Assembly: GCA_963576735.1 (NCBI GenBank)
Contig: OY755177.1
Span: 3,658,001-3,722,000 of the forward strand
Length of the DNA: 64,000 nt
Direction of reading: 5' to 3'
Origin: Bedellia somnulentella
Lineage: Eukaryota > Arthropoda > Insecta > Lepidoptera > Bedelliidae
The notes below the pieces were generated by a model, which was given only the letters and a program-made list of their open reading frames with translations, was not told the DNA's origin and searched no databases. Shown piece by piece: positions 34,216 to 46,200 of this stretch. Made by a program: the position numbers and the translations under genes. Within the stretch, counting starts at the first letter, position 1. Each line of letters begins with the position of its first letter.

Positions 34216-34468
34216 TCCTATTAATATTATAAATGTGAAAGTTTAGATGTTTGTGTGTTTGAGGCAAAAAGGCTCCTCAAGTACATAATGTATATGAATA
34301 AAATTTGGCAGAATGCTAGATAGTGACTCAAATTGTAACATAGGATACTTTTAATCCCGGAAAAAAATGCCAATAAAATATTCACGCCTGATTGAACTAA
34401 GAGTACCGGAAAAACGCCTCAAGCTTTGTCATAAGCAAATTTGACAGTACGAAGTACGGGTCAGCTAG
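34216..34468 (+). mobile_element. Non-autonomous Helitron, 253 bp
   Basis: Begins TC (tcctattaatattataaatg) after an A and ends CTAG before a T, which is exact Helitron placement between A and T without target duplication. A gtac-gaa-gtac hairpin lies about 7 bases before the end. Confidence 0.75.
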
Positions 34469-34504
34469 TATAATATAATACTAGGCGTCCCAGTCATACT
34501 TATG

Positions 34505-34862
34505 CGAAATTTGGATGCCCGAGATTATACAATGGGACGAGACTTCGTGTCACACAACTTTGCCGCAATATCATTAGCGCCACTATCTTAACCGGCGGGG
34601 CGTAGGAAAAGGTGAAAATGTAATGATCCTGCGAATCCCAATTATTCCCACAGATATCCCGTTCAAGTTTAAAAGGCTACAATTTCCCCTTAATCTTTGT
34701 TTCGCTATGACTACGAGTATAAACAAAGCGCAAGGACAAACGTTAAAGGTGGCTGGATGAACTTAGAAAAGCCGTGCTTTTCCCATGAACAACTATATGT
34801 AGCATGTTGGCTTGTGTCCAATGCCCAGAATCTTTACATTCTTCTGTCCCCTAATGTATAAT
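34505..34862 (+). pseudogene. Helitron Pif1-like helicase fragment
   Basis: Translation gives GENVMILRIPIIPTDIPF, FKRLQFPLNLCFAM, INKAQGQTLKVAG and, after a stop and frame change near 34756, MNLEKPCFSHEQLYVACW. This is the C-terminal end (motifs V-VI) of the Pif1-family helicase carried by autonomous Helitrons. Two stops and a frameshift show that it is dead. Confidence 0.75.
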
Positions 34863-35164
34863 ATCGTCTATAGTAGCGTTTTAAAATAATGTTCTGTTCT
34901 GCCTTAACTTTTTGCTGTAAAATCATGAAAGGAGAACCGTTTTACCAAAATTTTAAAGTGAGCGAAGCCGCGGGTAAAAGTTAGTCTCTGATAAAAGAGA
35001 AAATAATTGACAGTAGAATTTACTATCTTAATGAGAGTTATGAAAAAGATTTTATACATCTTTTTTCAAGGATAGGTCGCAGCAGCCCCATTTGAAGCAG
35101 GTTTTTTTATCACACACGTACAACCTCATAAATAAAAGATGTTATTAAAGGAAAGAAAAATTTC

Positions 35165-35237
35165 GACACTGGCGGGGTTCGAACCCGCGACCTTCGGGTA
35201 TACGCCCCCGTCGCTCTGCCAACTGAGCTACAGTGTC
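35165..35237 (-). tRNA. tRNA-like gene or tRNA-derived head
   Basis: Read on the minus strand, a 73-nt sequence folds with a 7-bp acceptor stem (gacactg/cagtgtc), a D-arm with A-box tagctcagttgg, and a perfect T-arm gcggg-ttcgaac-cccgc containing the B-box. The anticodon arm is abnormal (only cggg/cccg with an 8-base loop ggcgtata), so no anticodon can be read. Its outer flanks are mutually inverted (aaggaaagaaaaatttcg versus cgaaatttctctatcctt). I favour a tRNA-derived repeat over a working tRNA. Confidence 0.45.
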
Positions 35238-35396
35238 AGTTGGCATCCAGCGCGAAATTTCTCTATCCTTTGTTTCTTTTTTACACGTTCAAGTAGTGTT
35301 TGCGTTTCCTACCTGCGAATTTTAACTAATTCGGACGGCCACTTGTCTACCTTTTCAGATAAAATGCAAATGTTGGAAACGCCTAACTATCACATA

Positions 35397-35597
35397 ATTT
35401 AATGTTTTTTTTGACATGAATTCTTCATGTGGGGATTATTACTCATAAATAAAAGATGTTATTAAAGGAAAGAAAAATTTCGACACTGGCGGGGTTCGAA
35501 CCCGCCAGTGTCGAAATTTTTCTTTCCTTTAATAACATCTTTTATTTATGAGTAATAATCCCCACATGAAGAATTCATGTCAAAAAAACATTAAATT
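35397..35597. repeat. Near-perfect 201-bp palindrome centred on a tRNA T-loop
   Basis: Arms of about 97 bp pair perfectly except for one T/A length difference, around the 7-base loop gttcgaa (35494-35500). The inner arm sequence cgacactggcggg equals the acceptor and T-arm of the tRNA-like unit at 35165. The left arm duplicates 35125-35187 in direct orientation. Confidence 0.85.
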
Positions 35598-36300
35598 ACA
35601 CGTACAACCTGTTCAGAAAATTTCTTCGAGATCACCATTCCACCTCTGTGTGGTACAAAACAGTTTTTGATTTTGCATTAGGTTAGTTGGCAAAATAAAA
35701 AAAACATGCTTTGAAGAGTCTCGACTTTGTAGCAGTTACCACGTGAGTTTCTTTATGTCAGTACGTCTCTCAACGTGCTTAGCAAATTTTATGTGAGTGA
35801 CTTCAACCGCCATGGATAGCGGTGTATCAGACAAGGATAAGGTAATACTATAAGATACCCCAAGAGCATCATTTTTTACAAGAGTTGAAATTGAGAGCGG
35901 ATTCATTTCATGAAAAGCCCCGTCTAACGTCTACTACACTCTAATCACGTAGTACATTAAGGTGCCGTTAGTGCAGCGAACAGAGTTTTTGAAACATTAT
36001 AATGCGTATGTTTATAACAATATGGTTTTGAAAAAAATACATCAAAATCTTGAGGCTTTTCTGCTGTAAAATTGGCGATTCGAAACATGATTAATACATT
36101 TTCGCTCGATAGAAAAAAATCGCCAACATACCTCTAATTACACTCTTTAAAATGGTTTTATATTTTATTTATTTTACCTACTTACATATAACTTGCATCA
36201 TAATTTGAGCATTTGTATTTCTAATAATAATTGGCGATTAGTTTTCTTTTTTAATAAATTCAATAAAACAAATATTTTAAAAACATCGATATCCGCAGTC
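35598..36300. other. Intergenic, nothing recognised
   Basis: AT-rich sequence without exon or repeat signal that I can name. Confidence 0.5.
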
Positions 36301-36500
36301 CTACTCGTGACCGAGCGCCGCCCGCCGCCCGCTCAGTGCTCGGCGAGCTGCTTTAGGGCATGGACCTATGTCGCGCGCGCCTTGTGTTACAGATCTTACA
36401 AATTACGCGCGTGCGGCGCCGTTAGTGTGCGAGTGACCTATCTGTATACGATGCGCGTCAATGTAGGCGTGAGAGTGACCGTGCGTACGGTTAGCATTAG
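36301..36500. promoter_or_regulatory. CpG-rich block 1
   Basis: About 200 bp of strikingly GC- and CpG-rich sequence (gccgcccgccgcccg, cgcgcgcgcc, gcgcgtgcggcgccg) in an AT-rich setting. No conserved protein is encoded in any frame. It could be a promoter, the 5' exon of a non-coding gene, or part of a foreign repeat. Confidence 0.3.
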
Positions 36501-36656
36501 CAAATATAAAAGAATTCATTCAATTCATAGATTGCACTCATTTTTATATTTTATTGTTTAATTTATTAGGAATGGGAAAAAGAACAAAACCGTTAAAGTA
36601 ACTTCTGATTTCAATTAATAATATTAAATAGTTACAGGTGTAAACTGAAAATTATA

Positions 36657-36895
36657 AACATACATATACTCACGGCTATAAATCCCTTAACGGGATAGCC
36701 AGAGCTTTGGAATGAGAAATTCCTCAGCCACTTTTGGAAGTTGATTTGGGAAAAGATGGTAATAATATATGATTTCGGTGACGGTTCTCTAACCACATCG
36801 CCCCAAAAATCACTTAAAAAGCCCCTATACCCTTAGTCGCCCCTTACGATCACGGGTAGAAATGGGGTAGTGTTATTCTAAGCCGACACGACACG
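36657..36895 (-). mobile_element. SINE family A
   Basis: Full-length minus-strand copy, with tail side at 36657 and gccgacacgacacg at the 5' end. Confidence 0.7.
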
Positions 36896-36983
36896 ACAAA
36901 AGTTATGAAATTATCACTGTAATAATTTTGTTAAACTGACAGGGGTAGACAAATCTATCGTATCATTATATTTTATACGATGA

Positions 36984-37350
36984 CGACATGATAGTCCAGT
37001 GGGTAGAACACCCGCCCGAAAACAGAAGGGCGTGAGTTCCAATCCTAGGTCGGGCCTACACCAATTTGTCTTTTCTTAAGTCATATGTGTGGTTAATTTA
37101 TCATGGTTGTTAACGGTGAGGGAAAACATCGTGAAGAAACCCACATGGCTGAGTTGTACTTAGTCATGTGACAGTGTATTCGTACAAAACGGCGATAGGC
37201 CTGCCCCCTATCACGTGAGTACACTGTCTAAGCAAAACGTGGGTACCTTCTCTGGACACTAGATGGCGCTGCCATGAGAGTTCAGAAGTATTTAGTACCT
37301 CTGCTAACCCCTTCGGGGATAAACGGCGTGAACGTTTATGTTTATGTTAT
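36984..37350 (+). mobile_element. SINE family B with tRNA-derived head
   Basis: The head is tRNA-like: A-box-like atagtccagtgggtagaaca and a decayed B-box gagttccaatcc. The body follows with ggtgagggaaaacatcgtga and gaaacccacatggctgag. The 3' end is accccttcggggataaacgg, then cgtgaacgtttatg and a TTATG-type tail. This is the most complete copy in the window. Confidence 0.8.
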
Positions 37351-37574
37351 ATTGTAAACGGCCATGGTAGAAACTATTTTTGAAATTGATAACCTAGGGT
37401 AAGCGATACAGTTTTCGTCACCCTGACTGTTATAACCATTCGTAAATATTTTAGAAAGAAAATGTAAATAATCATAAACAAATGTCCGAACCCATACCAT
37501 AGAAAATATTTGCGAGTGGCTAAAACAGTCGAGTTGACAATAACTGTATTGCTTACCCTACTGTATGTTTTTAA

Positions 37575-37690
37575 AACGCGCGCACGCGGCGTTGCGTCGA
37601 GGAGACGGCCGCTCGATCGGCGCGTAGGCGCTTCCCCGCGCCCGCGGGGGCAGCACCCCCTCAGATGATATTTTTCGCTGAACCAACGGC
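37575..37690. promoter_or_regulatory. CpG-rich block 2
   Basis: A second GC-rich stretch (cgcgcgcacgcggcgttgcg, cggccgctcgatcggcgcg, cccgcgcccgcggggg) 1.1 kb from block 1, separated by SINE insertions. The two may once have been one CpG island. No coding was seen. Confidence 0.3.
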
Positions 37691-37793
37691 GCCTTAATAC
37701 GTAGGAAACTCTTATCCGTTTTCATTGATAAATTACTTTAGAATACGTTATCTTTCATAGTACAATCCGAATAAATAGATGTCTTTGCTACCC

Positions 37794-38046
37794 CGTACAT
37801 ACATACATACATATACTCACGGCTATAAATCCCTTAAAGGGGTAGCCAGAGCTTTGGAATGAGAAATTCCTCAGCCACTTTTGGAAGTTGATTGGGGAAA
37901 AGATGGTAATAATAAATGTTTTTGGTGACGGGTCTCCAACCACATCGCCCAAATATCACTTAATAAGCCCCTATACCCTTAGTCGCCTCTCACGATCACC
38001 CACGTGTAGAAATGGGGTAGTTTTATTCTAAGCCGACACTACACGG
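37794..38046 (-). mobile_element. SINE family A
   Basis: Full-length minus-strand copy, close in sequence to those at 14739 and 36657. Confidence 0.75.
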
Positions 38047-38333
38047 CACGGTTAGCCCACGTGAAATAGTCGATTTGCCCCTGCAATGTGTAATTACCCC
38101 CAGGTTAGGAACCCAGGTACTATGTGCTCGCAAATCAGTGTTGTGAGGTACTCATAACGATAATGCTGACTCAGCTTCAAAATTCGTTGCTACTCCGCAG
38201 GTTATACGGCAATTGTTTTCTTTTTTATCTTGGCATCAGTGTATATGATATTGTTTTTTCATTATTATTTTCTGTGTTTGTATATATTTTTTGTACTATG
38301 TGTCGTTTTCTCTTTATTGCACATCAAACACAA

Positions 38334-39444
38334 AGGAGATTGACCATTTTTGTATGAACGTTGGACCAAGTGCTGCCCAACATTGAATGATGGTACATAA
38401 TGTTACTTAGACTAATATCAGACTGTAACCCAAAGCGCTTTAGAATCTATCCGAGGAGTACTGAGAAAAAAAATATTTTTCATAGGATTTACATTGACGA
38501 TAAAATCATCATAACCAACAGCTGTTTTTTTAAAATAAAACACGGTATATTGTGAACAATGGATTATTTATTACTATTAAAACACTTGTTAAGTATAGTG
38601 CTTTAATAAATCAATCATTTATTCGTTACATGATCATGATGTAAACATTAATGATACCTAATCAATCATCCTCATCGTCATCTATGATTATTGAATCTAA
38701 CAATAAAGAAGCCCGCCTCAAAACGTCTTCGTGCCTAGCTCACCCCAAAAATCTAACTAGGCAAACAACGTGAGCACAACTGCCGATCGTTCACCGCCCA
38801 GTAAAACACGAACAGCAATAATGATTAATTGAACGGAGCCCATGATTGTTCTCGTCAAGTAAAAAATGAATAGCCGGGTCGATAAGTTATGCAGATACGA
38901 TAGTCCAAAAGTAATGCCGGGTAGTAAGAAAATAAGGAGATAAGTGCACAGTACGATTCACGTCAAAGAGTGGTGATAGACTGCGATACAAACAAAAGGG
39001 CGCGCGTGCAAGCAGGTACAGAGTTACAGGTATACATACACATCTGAATATGAGGAAGCAAGACTTTTGATTTCTCTCAAATCTCGCTGTGATTTTGTAC
39101 CGTACCGTTCGATCAACTTGTCTTGGAATTGAAAAAAGACACAGCGCTATACAAAGCTGTCAACGTACAAAAAACTTGCTTTGCGATACTAGCGAGGTCG
39201 GGACCTGACTACAGGAAGAATAAATAAGATAATAATATTAAACAACAACGTAAATATTATAAAAAAATGAAATATCAAAAGTTAAAGTGCTACGAAAACC
39301 ATAAGGTATATTATCGGGTAGTACACAACCTCGTGGATGTTGTTTTTTTTAATTATTATTCTTAAATACCCTTTTATGTAAGGTAAAATAAAAAACTATT
39401 CCCACGCCTGGGCAGCATTTGGTCCAAAATGGTCAATCTCCTTT
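38334..39444. mobile_element. 1.1-kb element with inverted ends
   Basis: aaaggagattgaccattttt at the left is answered at the right by aatggtcaatctccttt, and the next blocks (ttggaccaagtgctgccca / tgggcagcatttggtccaa) also pair. The interior shows no intact ORF. A short minus-strand acidic string near 38690 is too weak to call a transposase. Probably a non-autonomous DNA transposon. Confidence 0.55.
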
Positions 39445-41162
39445 ACAAAAATAATAATGTGATCAAACAGTTTACAGTGAGGTACTATTGGCGGTCTTAT
39501 TGCTAAAAGCGATCTCTTCCAGACAACCTTTGGAAGGTGAGATCGATAAATTAATTATTTGGGTAGATGCAGAAAACAAGGCCAAAAAAAAACATGTGTG
39601 TAATGTAATGTAGCAGCAAATTAATGTTCTTTTTTCTTCTTCTTTCTTTCTTCATTTTGCTATTAAGCATGCGAAATAAGCGAAACAAAGCGGACAACAG
39701 AGCGTAAATAAATTAGTCCGGCGAATAAGTAGACTTAAGCACATCACGCTTTTTTACTACAAGTTGCCGCCATACGTCTGCGCTACGCCAATTCAGTTAT
39801 ATTGAGCTCATCTTAGATGAGCGCATGAATGATGGAAGAGCGATAAGGTTTTAGGTATTGTAGAGAAGAAATTAAATCAACAGTTTATATTCAATACTTT
39901 ATTAGCATGCCACTAACGGAACTTTTATGAAAAAATACATCTTTGTTTCGTTGACAATTTGTTGAATAAAGTTAATTTTAAAAACACATCATATATTTCA
40001 AAAAGTCGATTATTATTTTAGGTTTCAACAATTGGTTGTAAACAGGTCATAATCCAGTTCTTTATCTTTGTTTTAGTATATAAAACAGAAAAACGCGCCT
40101 CAGTCCATAGGTCTCCATTAGAGTAGGCAGGAGTACAATAAATGATTGCTCAGAATAGCACATTTCATTCTAATGTAAACCTGCAATTAAACCAACACTG
40201 TATTTTTTATGTGTTTAGCTATCAAATTGTGCAGTATTCTTTCAGAAATTGAAGACATCATTCTATTTTTAATGGCAGGCATTTTGCAATTTGTAATAAG
40301 TCGTATTTTGTTGTTGGATCACTTACTTTTGTAAAAATATGCGTTATCTAGTCCAACTATTAAACATATATATAACTATTAGCTTGAGGCACATATTTTA
40401 ATATATTTTCAGCAAAAACTAAATTATTGAGTAAAATAATATACAAATAAAAGACAATCTCGTTACTTTGGTGAGTTAAGAACAAGTTAAATTAAATATC
40501 TATACACTACTTTAAACGAAAAACGTATTCGACACTACAAAGCCAGAAAATCAAAATTTACCAGAAACATATAATTGTTTCCTTCAGGATCGACATAATA
40601 GAAAACAACTGTACTTAAGCTTACAAAAAAACTAGATAGAATAGAGCAGATACATATATACTAACCCAGAAAGTTCAAGAACATGCTAAAGATTCTATTA
40701 CTCATGCCTATTAAGATATTTCAAAATAATGGAAGATTATATATTTATATATTGGTAGGCTGATAGTTATTTAGTATAATTAAATTGTATGCTAACTATA
40801 ATTTAATAAACTCTTAGGCAATAATAGCCTTTATTATTAATCACTTATTCTGCTTATTTGATAGCTGAATTCAACGAATAAATCATTCTGCCATAAAGAC
40901 AGTTATCGCTTAATTTATTGCATATTTAACTCACAGGCATTTGGAAGAAAGTACTATGCTGGTATTTTTGGCATTTCAACTTAAAATAAAGGTGGAAAAT
41001 TTTTGAAATTAGATTTTTTTTGTGTGGATTAGGAATATAATGTACATTATTCATACAACCACTTCTTGTCAGATTAACATGGCAGGGTGCACAATACACA
41101 ATCCAGATAAATAAATAAAACATATGACCACAGATAACTTAGCTAAATAGAGAAGAAACTCA
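39445..41162. other. Intergenic, nothing recognised
   Basis: AT-rich sequence. No ORF with family resemblance, no clear repeat and no terminal-repeat structure. Confidence 0.5.
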
Positions 41163-41414
41163 GGGCCGGCGCTGACTGCCGGCATGGCATGGCAAAGGAT
41201 TTCGGTACAGATATAGCATTTTTAATCTTATTACCATGCGTATAGAATTCATTTTGACACAACGATGCCGAGGGAGGCCGCGGTAGGACAGAACGTCGGC
41301 ATCGTTGTGTCAAAATGAAGTAAAATGAATTCTATACTCATGGTAATAAGATTAAAAATGCTATATCTGTACCGAAATCCTTTGCCATGCCATGCCGGCA
41401 GTCAACGCTGGCCC
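41163..41414. mobile_element. Foldback MITE, 252 bp (copy 2)
   Basis: Same family and exactly the same length as 12502-12753, inserted in the opposite orientation as judged by the asymmetric centre. Flanks are TCA and TTA, one substitution from the TTA duplication of copy 1. Confidence 0.8.
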
Positions 41415-42049
41415 TTAGGGTGTCAATATCTGTAAGTGGTTCAGTGTATTTCCACTGGTGCGAAGCAAATGTATAAGCAACAAACTTCAGAACATTTAAT
41501 AAACCAATCAGGGTGTAAGGACAAAGTATTTAGACAATATTTTTTTAGCGGAATTAATTTAGCAATTTTTGTACCGGACTACCTTTGTTTTCCGCTCTAT
41601 TTACTTAAGTCCTTTATGCACACGACGCATAAAAATACACAATGGTTAGAACTCGGACCATGAACATTTGAGCAAACTGTATATAGGGTTGGTAAACATA
41701 TTTATTTATCAAAAGCTAGTCATATAGGTACTGCTAGAAGCAGTCCAGATTTAATTGTTAAAGCTTTGACTGCGTTGTAAATTACAGTCTACAAAATAAA
41801 ATGAACTGTTGAATTGTGTTTGTGGTGATCATAGTAATGTATAGGGGGCTCTTAGATAGTGACATTAGCTTAATAAGACGCCATCTTGAGATGAAGACGC
41901 CATTTTCTATAATTCATTTAATACAAAAATTCGCTTCACCCCCATGAGTATGAATGTAATGTGATGAAATAATTGATTAGAATTTATATTTTAGATCTGA
42001 CTAAGCGTAGTGCAACTTATTTGTCAGTAAATTAAAAACCCATTACATT

Positions 42050-42165
42050 TATAAATAAAGGAAAGAAAAATTTCGACATTTTTATTTCGATTTATTTATC
42101 CTTCATTTATTAGTAACAATCCCTACATGAGGTTTTCATGAACAAAAACTTCCTAATTACCCACT
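42050..42165. repeat. Diverged member of the tRNA-arm hairpin repeat
   Basis: taaaggaaagaaaaatttcgac, shortened here as aaggaaagaaaaatttcgac, is followed by a collapsed centre and then sequence like the right arm of the palindrome at 35397 (ttcatttattagtaacaatc, ccctacatgaggttttcatg). The family is therefore dispersed. Confidence 0.5.
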
Positions 42166-42311
42166 ACATTAAGTTCAATCAAATTTTATGACTAACGAGT
42201 CATGAATTAAATAACTAAAGATGGCAGCTGGTTAAATTCAAGGCTTCATTAAGACGATAAAAAGCATTTCATTGTGGTTTTGGCAGCTCGCTTTAAATGA
42301 ATCAGGTATTT

Positions 42312-42573
42312 ATTTATCATGGTTGTTAACGGTGAGGGAAAACATCGTGAGGAAACCCACATGGCTGAGTTGTACTTAGTCATGTGACAGTGTATTCGTA
42401 CAAAACGGCGATAGGCCTGCCCCCTATCACGTGAGTATACTGTCCATGCAAAACGTGGGTACTCTGAACACCAGGTGACAAAGTCACGTGATGTTCAGAA
42501 GTATTAGTACCTCTGCCAACCCCTTCGGGGATATTCGGCGTGAACGTTTATGTTATGTTATGTTATGTATGTA
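42312..42573 (+). mobile_element. SINE family B, head missing
   Basis: Body and 3' end are highly similar to 36984 and 60307, ending ttcggggatattcggcgtga and a TTATG/TATG tail. Confidence 0.7.
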
Positions 42574-43169
42574 TTTAACCGGAGGCAGATTGGTACAAAA
42601 CTTTAGTATTGTGATTTAAAACTTCTTTAGCCTTTAGAAAGCCGAAGTATAATCGAACTTTCACTGTCCTTAACGTCTTTTTGCTACTGCCTCTATTGTA
42701 CGCAGAGTCAGAGAAATGGCAATTGACACATTTAATACATAAAAATATACGCACTTCTGGTCTTGGTACTTTGTACATGTGTATAAAAAGCATTTAAGAT
42801 TTAGAAACCAGCATCTATATTTACATGTCATTTAAGATTTAGAAACCAGCATCTATATTTACATGTCATTTCTTTTTCTCACCACAAATAGTATGCTTTC
42901 TTTAATTACTGAAGTTTTTTACCTCATCTACCCATTGGAGTCAAAACATAAAGTTGCTTTTCATATCTTTTGTAGTTTTGCATTCCATTCTATATATTTT
43001 GTAGCTTCGTATAACAAATGTACAAATATCTCACCAATCTTGACAATAAGCTGATATCGTCAACAATTTTTCGTTTAAATTAGGCACAAAGGATATAAAT
43101 GAGTTCTCCCAAACTAAGTTAAATATAATTTAAGTGTTACATCTAGTTGTTAACCTAATTGTGTCCATG

Positions 43170-43231
43170 CTACACTTCTCCGAAATTTGTGTGGTGCGTT
43201 TCTTTCGCGTGTTTTTGAGCTTCAACTTGAC
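43170..43231 (-). CDS. Yod1: OTU1 exon 5, end of zinc finger
   Basis: Acceptor attttcag. Encodes QVEAQKHAKETHHTNFGEV then TAG. The HTNFGEV terminus is the family hallmark and confirms the exon, although it is only 62 nt long. Confidence 0.93.
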
Positions 43232-46200
43232 CTGAAAATGTAATGTTTTCTTAAAAATGGATAAAGGACAAGGGTAGGAAATAAAATCAGAAAGGTGAGA
43301 TGCAGTAATTTGAAATGTCAAAGAGAGCAAATTTTATATTAGAAGAACTTTCTATAGACCTATATCCTATGAAGTTAGGTATTTGCTTCCATGGTCTAGA
43401 GATAAAGAGCTTGCCTTCAAATTCAGAGGGCTTCTCGGGTTTGGTCCCATGGATAGGTGAATTTTCATTTTGACTTATATGACTTAACTCAGTTTATAAA
43501 GATATTACATACATACATATACTCACGGCTATAAATCCCTATAAGGGGTAGCCAGAGCTAAGGAATTAGAAATTCCTCAGCCACTTTTGGAAGTTGCGTG
43601 GGGAAAAGATGGTGAAATAAAAGTTGTTGGTGATGGGTCACCAACCACCTGTCGCCAATACTGTTATGTAAAGATATTGCAGGCTTGAATCACTTGATTA
43701 TCCAAAAAAAAAAGAGGATCCATGCTTCAGAAGTATGTTAGTAGTAACTATCACGGTAGTAGTCATCTGCCAACCCGCACTTGTCTAGTGTGCTCAAATA
43801 TGGCCAAATCATCCTATAAAAGGTAGTCTTGAGGGCCTTGTAGGCACATATATGGGCTGTGATAAAATAATATAAATAAAATTACCTGTGAGTAACTTAT
43901 CACATTCCATGCATTTGAGTGTGAATTTATTTAAATCAGTGAATTGCCGTGCTGATTTAGCTTCCTTTGCAAGCTGCTCTGCTTCTCTATATATTTCTAC
44001 ATCCTCAGTAGGAAATATTGTTTGGCAACCACCCTGGAATAATTACGGTTTAGTTTGCATGCTGTTTGTAATTTAAATGTTTTTTAAATGTTCCTTAGTA
44101 TTTAGGCAGCATTTGAAGAATAATTTTAACTGCTCTAGCAATCACTTGGAGTATAATACATACATAATGGCCAGAAATAAAAATATGTGGTAACGTTAAA
44201 AATTTAAAGTTGATCACATAGAAGAGCGCGTACCCTTTCCTTTCTGCCGGTGGTATCCTAGTGGTGAGTTAGAGTTTTTGACTATATGGTTGGGCTCATC
44301 ACCAACACCCTAATTTTATAATCTTTTCACCATTTAATTTTTAAAGGTGGCTGAGGAATATCTTATTCTAAATGCCTTGGGTACTCTTTCTAGGAATTTA
44401 TAGATGTATAGGTTAGTGTTAACTCTGTATAAGTACCTTAAATTCTTTTACAATATCCTGACTGGGTTATTTTTATTTTTGATTATCCGATTAGTAATAT
44501 AATAAATACACTTACATCAGACTGTTCCAAGTATAAAGGATCATAATGTACACCATCAAATAGTAAGAACACTCTCTGCCCATAGTTTTTGTCTTCTCCA
44601 AATCTATTGATAATTGCATTTAATGTATCTACCACAGCCATCTCCACACCATAGAAATGGGATAATATTGCTACCTGGAATGTAAAACACATGAGCTTCA
44701 ATTAAAAGTATAATTATGTATTATTATTTCTACACCTGAACCGGGTCGGGCCTACACCAATTTGTCTTTTCTAAAGTCATATGTGTGGTGAATTTATCAT
44801 GGTTGTTAACGGTGAGGGAAAACATCATGAAGAAACCTACATGGCCGAGTTATACTTAGCCATGTGACAGTGTATTCATACAAAAACGTGGGTACCTGCT
44901 TTAGACACTAGATGGCGCTGTCATGTAATGTTCAGATATATTGGTACCTCTGCCAACCCCTTCGAGGATAAACAGCGTGAAAGTTTATGATATACTAGCT
45001 TTTTGCCCCGCGACTTCGTCCGCGTGGACTTCATTTTTTGCATCCAGTTTACATAATACCAAAATACCGAAACACTATCTCAACTTCTGTTTTTTATATT
45101 TATAATCCCGCGGGCATTGTAAATGACATAAAGGACATTGAGGCTTTTTAAGTGATTGTTGGGCGATGCAGTTTGTGACCCATCACTAACAACCTTTATT
45201 AACCTATCTTTTATCAATATATTTCCAAAATTGGATGAAGAATCTCCGAAGCTATGGCTACCCTTTTATGGAATTTATGGTTGTTAGCATATATTCATGA
45301 ATGATTGATAGATGGATTTCATAAATTCAATCGCACCAAGTAATGTAAATGTAAAAAAACTCTATATTAACTTTCATTTGCTATATCAACCCGTTAGGGG
45401 TTGAGTTCCAAAAATTCCTTTTTAATTGTTCATAAGAATCATGAAACAAATATACCAAGTTTTTATGTTCAGAAATGAGAATATCTTTAGTAAGTACAGA
45501 TACGGATAGTAGTTTGGCGCTGCGGCGACGGCCCGGTGCTGCCCCCTACACTGACCGTTGGTGATAGTGGGAGAGCTTGCAGCGATTGGTCGGCAATATA
45601 GGGATGATTAGTGGTGGATCTCCTTCCAAAATAATCGCTAAATTGAAGGGATAGTGCTTGTTATTATTATATATAGTGTTATTTTAAGCTAACAAAACAT
45701 TTTTTTACAAAAAGATTGAATTACCTGAGATACGAACCCGGGACGATTGATTCATAATAGTTCTAATTAAATATTCATAGTAGTTAGTTATACCGCTACG
45801 CCACGGAGACGTTACCGGGGCGGTGTCAAATTTTTATTACGCTTTATTTCATATTAGTCTTACTATTGATAAACAAATTTGTCATTTAAATTGATGAAAC
45901 CCCTTCATCTTTCCAAAATGAACATTAACAAAGTGTCTGATGTGAATTCCATCGATGATAAAAATAATCGCTGCAATATTTTGAGCCATATATGAGTTAA
46001 GGTTTTTTGATGTTCCTATGAGAACTCTTGCGGATTCCTTAGTTTCAAGGAATCGTCGTCGTTTCATTTAGCTTCTAAATTTACATGTTAATATTCGTTT
46101 GCAATATAAGTAGATGTAAAAAAAAAAGTATACGATAAAAAAATAGTACATTATCCCTCGGGAGTTCCTTATTTTCGGGGATCCATTACCGTACCATTAA

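Larger units (their letters stand above)
33970..34984 (+). mobile_element. Decayed Helitron with nested Helitron
   Basis: Starts with the Helitron-style head tactaatattataaatga just after the LINE, is interrupted by a 253-bp non-autonomous Helitron (34216-34468), holds a Pif1-helicase fossil, and ends gccgcgggtaaaagttag then t. The terminal ctag has decayed to ttag. The LINE landed in the first bases of this element, so the original left end lies at about 32281. Confidence 0.6.

Noticed and set aside
36193..36561. 122-codon ORF over CpG-rich block 1
   Set aside because: Composition-driven open frame with no recognisable domain or splice support.
38690..38780. C-terminus of a transposase (acidic string on the minus strand)
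   Set aside because: Only a short acidic tract with stops nearby; no catalytic motif upstream.
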